From Bacteroidia bacterium (GTDB lineage Bacteria; Bacteroidota; Bacteroidia; AKYH767-A; OLB10): a stretch of DNA of 11,152 nt. Under the pieces are notes generated by a model. The model was given only the letters and a program-made list of their open reading frames with translations, was not told the origin of the DNA and made no database searches. The stretch's first letter is position 1. Every line of letters starts with the position of its first letter. The DNA lies in assembly GCA_025450095.1 (NCBI GenBank), contig JANWID010000186.1, forward strand, positions 1-11,152, given 5' to 3'. The position numbers and the translations under genes were made by a program. Of the stretch, positions 1-5,580 are shown one piece after another.

Positions 1-8
1 CATTTATA

Positions 9-1130
9 ATGAAGTTTATTGTTTCCTCTTCGCTCTTACTTCGTCACGTTCAATCAGTTAGCGGAGCACTGAATACAAACAGTCCGCTTCCGATCCTGGA
101 GAACTTTTTATTTGAAATCGACAACGGAACACTTAAAGTTTCGGCATCAGACCTGGAAAGCACTATGACCACTTCGATGGAGGTGACATCGAAGGAAAAA
201 GGAATTGTTGCTGTTCCGGCGCGGATCCTTCTCGATACTTTAAAAACCTTTGCAGAACAGCCGTTAACATTTTCAATCAATGAAAAAACTTTTATGATGG
301 AACTTAGTTCGGAAAACGGAAAGTTCAAGCTTGCCGGTCATGATGGAGCTGAATTCCCGAAAATTCCATCCATTGAACAACCTAATTCCATTGAACTGCC
401 AGCTGAAGTGCTCCTGGAAGCAATTAATAAAACTGTTTTTGCTACCGGTACCGATGAATTACGCCCGGTAATGTCAGGTGTATACTTTCAATTGAATAAG
501 GACAATACAACTTTTGTAGCAACTGATGCACATCGTCTGGTACGATACCGTCGTTCCGACGTGCGATCCGCAAAAACCGCATCCTTCATTGTACCGAGAA
601 AGCCATTGGGACTTTTGAAAAGTGCGCTTATAGGAATGAAATCAAAAGTTAAAATCGATTATAATGATGCTAATGCATTTTTCACTTTTGATAATTACAG
701 TCTTATTTGTCGTTTGATTGATGGAAGATACCCGAATTATGAAGCCGTAATTCCTGCTGATAATCCTAACAAGCTTGTGATTTCAAGAGATTCTTTCCTC
801 AATTCAATCCGCCGTGTTTCCATATTTTCAAATAAAACTACTCACCAGGTAAAGCTGAAGCTGGCAGGTTCAGAAATGGTAATTTCCGCTGAGGATATTG
901 ATTTCAGCAATGAAGCTAATGAAAGACTGGCTTGCGATTACAACGGCCAGGATATGGAAATCGCTTTTAATGCACGTTTTCTGAGTGATATGCTGAACAA
1001 TCTCGGTACCGAACAGGTTCAGATGGAACTTTCACTTCCTAATCGTGCAGGTATCCTTACTCCCTCTACAGAAAACGGTTCAGGTGAAGAAAATGTGCTG
1101 ATGCTGGTGATGCCAGTAATGCTGAATTAA
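9..1130 (+). CDS. dnaN: DNA polymerase III subunit beta (sliding clamp)
   Basis: This 373-residue protein is the ring-shaped clamp that encircles DNA and tethers the replicative polymerase and repair factors to the template in the cytoplasm. Its length is normal for the family, which is three repeated clamp folds of about 120 residues each. Recognisable landmarks are the N-terminal MKFIVSSSLLL strand, the LPILENFLFE segment near residue 27, ATDELRPVMSGVYF and ATDAHRLVRYR in the middle domain, IDGRYPNYEAVIP in the third quarter, and the C-terminal LMLVMPVMLN, equivalent to the VMPMRL tail that helps form the partner-binding pocket. ATG at position 9 is the natural start. Only eight bases precede it, so promoter and upstream neighbour are unseen. 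The gene converges on aroQ across a 170-bp gap with no strong terminator. The gene looks complete and ordinary; identification is from family knowledge and is secure. Confidence 0.97.
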   Translation: MKFIVSSSLLLRHVQSVSGALNTNSPLPILENFLFEIDNGTLKVSASDLESTMTTSMEVTSKEKGIVAVPARILLDTLKTFAEQPLTFSINEKTFMMELSSENGKFKLAGHDGAEFPKIPSIEQPNSIELPAEVLLEAINKTVFATGTDELRPVMSGVYFQLNKDNTTFVATDAHRLVRYRRSDVRSAKTASFIVPRKPLGLLKSALIGMKSKVKIDYNDANAFFTFDNYSLICRLIDGRYPNYEAVIPADNPNKLVISRDSFLNSIRRVSIFSNKTTHQVKLKLAGSEMVISAEDIDFSNEANERLACDYNGQDMEIAFNARFLSDMLNNLGTEQVQMELSLPNRAGILTPSTENGSGEENVLMLVMPVMLN

Positions 1131-1300
1131 ATTCCGGGCAGGGGATTAGAGATGCCTTGAGGAACAGAAGGAATGTGATTACAGATTGTTAACAGAAAAA
1201 TTCTCAATTAACATATCCGATTCCGTCGTGATCAGAAATCTGTAATCGTATCCACTCTCGCCGATACCAGGAATCTGTAATCACCTGCCTCACCGTTACA
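1131..1300. repeat. Intergenic cluster of degenerate AATCTGTAATC repeats
   Basis: The gap between the convergent dnaN and aroQ genes carries several copies of one short motif. An 18-base copy at 1272-1289 (AATCTGTAATCACCTGCC) matches the reverse complement of 1170-1187 at 16 of 18 positions, with a perfect 13-base core. A third copy, AATCTGTAATC at 1237-1247, lies in the same orientation as the first. A weaker fourth copy, GATTAGAGAT at 1144-1153, differs from GATTACAGAT at one base. The opposed copies could pair into a long-looped stem (loop about 84 or 49 bases), but there is no adjacent T-tract, so an intrinsic terminator is not supported. The cluster looks like a small dispersed intergenic repeat rather than a gene; its function is unknown. 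Confidence 0.6.
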
Positions 1301-1735
1301 TTATAAATTCACCTGTAATTTGTTGGCAAGCCAGATAACGGCCAGTTCATAGCTTTTCATTCCGAAACCGGATATGATGCCTTTGCAGTGCTTCGACAGT
1401 AATGTCGTCTTCCGTTCATCCTCACGTGCAAGAATATTTGAAATGTGCACTTCCACCACAGGAACCTTTACCGCGGCAACTGCATCAGCAATTGCAACCG
1501 ACGTATGCGTATACCCACCAGCGTTAAGAACGATTCCATCACCCTGAAATCCGGATTCATGTATGTGATTGATCAGTTCACCTTCCACATTGCTTTGAAA
1601 ATAACGGAAAGTAATGGAAGGATAGGCAGCCTGTAATTTTTGAAAGTAAGTATCGAAATCCGTGTTACCGTAAATTTCTGTTTCCCTTTTTCCCAAAAGG
1701 TTCAGGTTGGGTCCGTTAATTATAGTGATCAGCAT
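1301..1735 (-). CDS. aroQ: 3-dehydroquinate dehydratase, type II
   Basis: This 144-residue cytoplasmic enzyme removes water from 3-dehydroquinate to give 3-dehydroshikimate, the third step of the shikimate pathway to aromatic amino acids. It is the type II, dodecameric, non-Schiff-base class, whose usual length is 140-150. The N-terminal signature INGPNLNLLGKRETEIYG supplies the catalytic Arg17 and Tyr22. LNAGGYTHTS gives Asn71, VEVHISN gives the general acid His97, and the loop REDERK gives Arg104 and Arg108, matching substrate-binding arginines of characterised members. All expected active-site residues are present. The ATG at 1735 places the conserved MLITIINGPN strand right at the start. 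No Shine-Dalgarno sequence is evident, but a TAAATTTG box lies 20 bases upstream. The gene is divergent from xerD and convergent with dnaN, so it is probably monocistronic in this window. Confidence 0.97.
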   Translation of the reverse strand: MLITIINGPNLNLLGKRETEIYGNTDFDTYFQKLQAAYPSITFRYFQSNVEGELINHIHESGFQGDGIVLNAGGYTHTSVAIADAVAAVKVPVVEVHISNILAREDERKTTLLSKHCKGIISGFGMKSYELAVIWLANKLQVNL

Positions 1736-1755
1736 GAAGTTATATGGAAACCTGG

Positions 1756-1763
1756 CAAATTTA
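1756..1763 (-). promoter_or_regulatory. Candidate Bacteroidota -7 box for aroQ
   Basis: Read on the minus strand the bases are TAAATTTG, an exact match to the Bacteroidota -7 consensus TAnnTTTG. Twenty bases separate the box from the aroQ start codon, predicting a leader of roughly 15 nucleotides. I found no convincing TTTG -33 element at the usual 19-21 base spacing, so the call rests on the -7 box and its position only. Confidence 0.4.
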
Positions 1764-1807
1764 GAAAATTTGGATTACCAACCTGTACAGATTCGCGAAG
1801 GTTGACT

Positions 1808-1815
1808 TATTTTTG
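1808..1815 (+). promoter_or_regulatory. Candidate -7 box abutting the xerD start
   Basis: TATTTTTG matches the Bacteroidota -7 consensus TAnnTTTG and ends only four bases before the xerD ATG at 1820. If used, transcription would begin at or within a few bases of the start codon, giving a leaderless or nearly leaderless mRNA. The nearest upstream TTTG (1769-1772) is 35 bases away, too far for a normal -33 element. The match may therefore be chance in an AT-rich stretch. Confidence 0.35.
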
Positions 1816-1819
1816 AAGC

Positions 1820-2719
1820 ATGAGCTGGAAGGCATATATTAAAGGATTCCGATCTTACCTGCAGCTGGAACGTTCGTTATCGGGAAATTCAGTTGAAGCG
1901 TATGAACACGATGTAGAGAAACTGCATCAGTATATTCTCCATATCAATTTCAGTGAAGGACCTGATAAAATCAAAGCAGAACATTTGCAAGGATTTATAA
2001 AATGGGTGAATGAGCTGGGAATGAGTGCACGTTCACAGTCGCGAGTTCTTTCAGGGATTAAATCCTTTTACAAATACCTGTTGCTGGAAAATATAGTCAA
2101 TGATGATCCTACTGTCCTGATGGAAGGACCGAAACTGGGACGAAAGCTACCGGATTTTCTCTCGGTTGAAGAAATAAATTCCATAATCGCTGCCATTGAT
2201 CTTAGTAAACCGGAAGGGGAGCGCAATAAAGCCATGCTGGAAACTTTATACAGCAGCGGTTTGCGGGTTTCTGAGCTGACCGGATTGAAAAGATCAAATT
2301 TGCACCCTGAACTGGGATTATTAAAAATTACCGGGAAAGGGAATAAGGAACGATTGGTGCCTGTGGGAAGCGTGGCATTGAAACAAATCCGGATTTATGA
2401 AGAAGCTTACCGGAATCACATTCAGGTAAAGGCAGGAAATGAAGATTTTCTGTTTCTCAACAGGAGAGGCAGCCGTCTTTCCCGTGAAATGATTTTCATG
2501 ATTATTAAGGATCTCGTTAAGTCGGCAGGAATTAAAAAAAATATCAGCCCACATACGTTCCGACATTCTTTTGCAACTCACCTGATTGAAGGGGGCGCCG
2601 ATCTGAGAGCAGTTCAGGAAATGCTAGGTCATGAAAGCATTACTACTACTGAAATCTATACGCACCTCGACCGGGAATACCTGCGTTCCGCTATTATGCA
2701 ATTTCACCCAAGGAAATAA
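1820..2719 (+). CDS. xerD: Site-specific tyrosine recombinase XerD
   Basis: This 299-residue DNA-breaking and -joining enzyme resolves chromosome dimers at the dif site, normally as a XerC/XerD pair or as a single Xer. Length is typical (about 300). The N-terminal SAM-like core-binding domain spans about residues 5-90 (RSYLQLERSLSGNSVEAYEHD). The catalytic domain spans about 110-295 and carries the full tyrosine recombinase set: Arg149 (SSGLRVSEL), Lys173 (TGKGNKERLVP), His245 and Arg248 (SPHTFRHSFATHL), His271 (LGHESITTTEIY) and nucleophile Tyr280. ATG at 1820 fits the conserved N-terminus. The gene is divergent from aroQ across 84 bp and is followed after 14 bp by the flavoprotein gene, probably co-transcribed. 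No integrase-style arm-binding extension or mobile element is nearby, which favours the housekeeping Xer over a phage integrase. XerC versus XerD is a naming choice that the sequence alone does not settle. Confidence 0.93.
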   Translation: MSWKAYIKGFRSYLQLERSLSGNSVEAYEHDVEKLHQYILHINFSEGPDKIKAEHLQGFIKWVNELGMSARSQSRVLSGIKSFYKYLLLENIVNDDPTVLMEGPKLGRKLPDFLSVEEINSIIAAIDLSKPEGERNKAMLETLYSSGLRVSELTGLKRSNLHPELGLLKITGKGNKERLVPVGSVALKQIRIYEEAYRNHIQVKAGNEDFLFLNRRGSRLSREMIFMIIKDLVKSAGIKKNISPHTFRHSFATHLIEGGADLRAVQEMLGHESITTTEIYTHLDREYLRSAIMQFHPRK

Positions 2720-2733
2720 GCAATCCCTGCAAA

Positions 2734-3954
2734 TTGAAAATTATCATATTGGGAGGTGGAGCAGCCGGATTTTTTGCCGCAATTCATGCTGCACGAAACG
2801 GGAATAATGTTATTATCCTTGAAAAAACAGGCAACTTACTTGCAAAGGTAAAGATATCCGGTGGTGGTCGATGCAATGTTACTAATGCAATAACAGATCC
2901 GGTGCAGATTGCATCCTGTTTTCCGAGAGGATTCAGGGAATTGCTTGGGCCATTAACCCGGTTCGGAACACAACATACTTTTGATTGGTTCCAGGAAAAA
3001 GGAATTGCCCTGAAAACAGAATCTGATGGCAGGATTTTTCCGCAAAGTGATTCTTCCAAAACCATAATGGATTGCTTAATGAATTCAGCAAACGGCTCTG
3101 GGGTGAGAATCAATCTTCATACAAATATAAATTCCATAAAGTATACTGAAGGTGGATTTGAACTGGTTACTGCCGAAGGAGAAACAATTATAGCCGATAA
3201 GGTAATTGTAGCTACCGGTGGAAGTCCTTCCTCAAAAAATTATGAATGGCTAAGACAATTGGGACATACCATTGAAGATCCGGTTCCATCATTATTTACT
3301 TTCAACATTCCTGAAAGTCCGTTCCTGGATTTAATGGGAGTTTCTGTTCAGGACTGCATTGTGAAAATAGAAGGTACCAGGATGGAGCAACGCGGTCCGT
3401 TTCTGTTTACACATTGGGGTGTAAGCGGTCCTTCAGTATTACGGTTGAGCGCATGGGCTGCCCGCTTGTTAAAAGAAAGGAATTACAATTTCAAAGTAGC
3501 TATTAATTTTTTACCAGAATTTACTGAAGCCCAATTGACAGATCAATTTACGACCGAAAATTGCGAAAGACCTTCAGGTATTATTTTTATTTCACCTTTC
3601 CGTCAGATACCATCACGTTTATGGCAACAGCTTTGCATTCTTGCCGGTGTAAGAGAAGGTCAACGTTGGAAGGAGTCCGGGAAAAAATTACAAAACAAGC
3701 TGATCCGGTTAATCCAGGAATGCACGCTGCAGGTAAATGGGAAAACAACTTTTAAAGAGGAATTTGTAACCTGTGGTGGAGTAGTTCTGAAAGAAGTTAA
3801 TATGAAAACGATGGAAAGTAAAATTATACCGGGACTTTATTTTGCAGGAGAAGTGTTGGATATCGATGGCATTACAGGAGGATTCAATTTCCAGGCAGCA
3901 TGGACGACGGGATATATTGCAGGCCTGGCGGCTTCCGGTGAAAATATTAAATAA
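2734..3954 (+). CDS. BaiN/HI0933-family FAD-dependent oxidoreductase
   Basis: This 406-residue protein belongs to the HI0933/BaiN (YhiN-like) flavoprotein family, cytoplasmic proteins whose physiological substrate is mostly unknown. Visible motifs are the Rossmann dinucleotide fold KIIILGGGAAGFFAA with GxGxxG-type glycines at 7-12, and Glu30, which would hold the FAD ribose. The family block ISGGGRCNVTN is at 41-51 and DGRIFPQS at 98-105. VIVATGGS at 158-164 is a second FAD contact, THWGVSGPS is at 226-234, and the C-terminal FAD-closing block AGEVLDIDGITGGFNFQAAW is at 371-390. The start is TTG at 2734: the Rossmann strand begins at the second codon and no in-frame ATG lies nearby upstream. 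No Shine-Dalgarno sequence is evident. It follows xerD by 14 bp and ends one base before a strong terminator, so the two genes likely form an operon. The bile-acid role of the name-giving BaiN should not be carried over. Confidence 0.9.
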   Translation: MKIIILGGGAAGFFAAIHAARNGNNVIILEKTGNLLAKVKISGGGRCNVTNAITDPVQIASCFPRGFRELLGPLTRFGTQHTFDWFQEKGIALKTESDGRIFPQSDSSKTIMDCLMNSANGSGVRINLHTNINSIKYTEGGFELVTAEGETIIADKVIVATGGSPSSKNYEWLRQLGHTIEDPVPSLFTFNIPESPFLDLMGVSVQDCIVKIEGTRMEQRGPFLFTHWGVSGPSVLRLSAWAARLLKERNYNFKVAINFLPEFTEAQLTDQFTTENCERPSGIIFISPFRQIPSRLWQQLCILAGVREGQRWKESGKKLQNKLIRLIQECTLQVNGKTTFKEEFVTCGGVVLKEVNMKTMESKIIPGLYFAGEVLDIDGITGGFNFQAAWTTGYIAGLAASGENIK

Positions 3955-3955
3955 T

Positions 3956-3991
3956 AAAAAAACCGGTTGATTTTAATCAACCGGTTTTTTT
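3956..3991. terminator. Bidirectional intrinsic terminator
   Basis: A perfect 17-bp stem (3956-3972 paired with 3975-3991) closes on a two-base TT loop, with core AACCGGTTGATT / AATCAACCGGTT. The outer stem is an A-tract on the left and a T-tract on the right, so transcripts from either strand end in a U-rich tail. It starts two bases after the flavoprotein stop codon and lies 15 bases beyond the stop of the converging hydrolase-like gene. It therefore most likely terminates both operons. In the folded RNA the very tight loop would probably open to four or six bases. Confidence 0.92.
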
Positions 3992-4006
3992 GCAGCTACT
4001 ATTTGT

Positions 4007-5551
4007 TCACTGAACAATTATTTTCTTGTTTACTTCTCCGTTTTCAAGCCTGATACGAACCAGGTAGCTTCCAACACTGAATTTATTCATTGCTATAGTA
4101 TAACTCCGTGCTTCACTGACAGCAACTTCCGTTACCACTTTGCCGGTAATGTCCAGGATGGAAATGGAAACAATATTATTCCTTATTCCCGAACAATCGA
4201 TGATTAAATTATCTTTTACAGGATTGGGTGAAACAGAAATTGATTTAGTTGCATCTTCCATAGTGCTGATTCCTGTAGGCAGGTTCAGGCAGTATACAAT
4301 TCTCGGATTCAGGTAACCCATAACGGTATCAATATATGCCATTGCTTTTGTTTTCGACATATCAGGATTGGTAAGCAACGCATTCTGGTAAATCACAGTT
4401 CCCGATCCTGCTGGCAACCCTACTGCTGCAGCACCATTGACTACGGTCAGTGAGTCAAACCATTCCCATGGTCCGGCCTGCACAGGAGGAAGGGTAGCAA
4501 ATCCATAGAGTCCTTCAATTCCGTCGTTATTAACGTTAGCGGCCTGGGTAAAAGAATCGGTAAATCCGGCGTTGATAAAACAGTTATTATTACCGTATTG
4601 GTTAGCTTTATCAATAATAAAATGTGATCCTACAACATCAACTACCGATTGAGGAGGATTTCCTGGTACATAGACAATACCCTGATGGTATGGAGCGAAT
4701 GGATCACCAATGACATGCAATGCCACCATGGGTACATCACCGGGCTCAAGCCAGGTACTGTCACCCAGTGCACCTCCCAGGTTGAAAACGAAATGGACTT
4801 CATTGCTATAACCTGGTGAATTATTCGAATTGTTAACTGCAGGATTTCCACCGAAACCGTCAAAGTCGCCAATTAAACCCATGTTCACATAAGGCTGTCC
4901 GGCAACAAAACCATAGGTAGGATCTGTAATACCACTTATGAATTTAGGAAGAGTGATTTCTACAGAGTCTTCAAGGCAGGCATAATTCAATGCAATATAT
5001 CCTCCCGTGCCCTGACCTCCGAGGATCACTTTGTTCTGATCAATATCAAACTGATCAGCTGTAGCGGCATCTTTCTTAAAGTAACGCACGCATGCTTTGG
5101 CATCCTGAATTGAACGATAAACAGCGTTCAGCAAAGTCCCGCGCCGGATATCTACGTTGGAACCCTGGGGATTCCAGCCGACACGGTAATCAATATTGGC
5201 AACAACATATCCTCTGCGGGCAAGCCGGCTGCAAATCTCCACTGTGGCGCTGTCGTTTCTGCTGCCTGTGGGGGTTTGGTTGATATATCTGGGAAGGTAG
5301 CTTCCTGTATGCATAAAGATTATAACTGGTCTGTCATTTAAAAGATCTCCCGCGGGTTCATAAACATCCATCATCAGCGGGATTAAAGTGGGGCCAGGGG
5401 GTGGGAAAAATGAATAATTCTCACCGTACTGAACGTTAGTGGTTACGGTAACACTGCTGAAGACTTCGCTTAAATACCGCTGCGCAAATAATTTTGAGCT
5501 TTGTGCAAATAACACCAGGAAACAGGATACAATTAGTAGTAGTTTTTTCAT
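4007..5551 (-). CDS. Secreted alpha/beta-hydrolase-like protein with T9SS sorting domain
   Basis: This 514-residue protein starts with a signal peptide (about 1-24, MKKLLLIVSCFLVLF then FAQ). An alpha/beta-hydrolase/carboxylesterase-like domain follows at about 50-330: LMMDVYEPAG, VIIFMHTGSY (oxyanion-loop position, HTG in place of HGG), RRGYVVANIDYRVGW, a DAKACVRYFKKDA helix and the elbow VILGGQGTGGYIAL. The elbow has Gly181 where the nucleophilic Ser should be. The later HVIGDPFAPY (Asp283) and VVGSHF (His310) sit at plausible acid and histidine positions. Residues about 437-514 form a type IX secretion sorting domain (SVSPNPVKDNL, ILDITGKVV, SYLVRIRLENG, KKIIVQ). The protein should cross the outer membrane and be surface-anchored or released. 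It lies 29 bp downstream of the TonB receptor gene and is probably co-transcribed with it. Fold and sorting are well supported; enzyme activity is doubtful and no substrate can be named. Confidence 0.85.
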   Translation of the reverse strand: MKKLLLIVSCFLVLFAQSSKLFAQRYLSEVFSSVTVTTNVQYGENYSFFPPPGPTLIPLMMDVYEPAGDLLNDRPVIIFMHTGSYLPRYINQTPTGSRNDSATVEICSRLARRGYVVANIDYRVGWNPQGSNVDIRRGTLLNAVYRSIQDAKACVRYFKKDAATADQFDIDQNKVILGGQGTGGYIALNYACLEDSVEITLPKFISGITDPTYGFVAGQPYVNMGLIGDFDGFGGNPAVNNSNNSPGYSNEVHFVFNLGGALGDSTWLEPGDVPMVALHVIGDPFAPYHQGIVYVPGNPPQSVVDVVGSHFIIDKANQYGNNNCFINAGFTDSFTQAANVNNDGIEGLYGFATLPPVQAGPWEWFDSLTVVNGAAAVGLPAGSGTVIYQNALLTNPDMSKTKAMAYIDTVMGYLNPRIVYCLNLPTGISTMEDATKSISVSPNPVKDNLIIDCSGIRNNIVSISILDITGKVVTEVAVSEARSYTIAMNKFSVGSYLVRIRLENGEVNKKIIVQ

Positions 5552-5580
5552 AATCGTAAATTTAGGTATTATAAAGTTAA

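Noticed and set aside
1175..1284. Inverted repeat between dnaN and aroQ as a shared terminator
   Set aside because: The arms are separated by 84 bases and neither is followed by a T-tract. The third and fourth copies fit a repeat family better than a hairpin terminator.
1131..1300. A dif recombination site near xerD
   Set aside because: No 28-base pair of Xer-binding half sites with a central spacer could be recognised, and xerD is usually not adjacent to dif.
1820..2719. xerD as the integrase of a mobile element
   Set aside because: Length and N-terminal domain fit housekeeping Xer proteins. No attachment-site repeats, excisionase, tRNA gene or phage genes are nearby.
2784..3113. 109-codon minus-strand frame opposite the flavoprotein gene
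   Set aside because: It lies opposite the conserved FAD-binding block, whose sequence constraint explains the open frame; no start signal or motif supports it.
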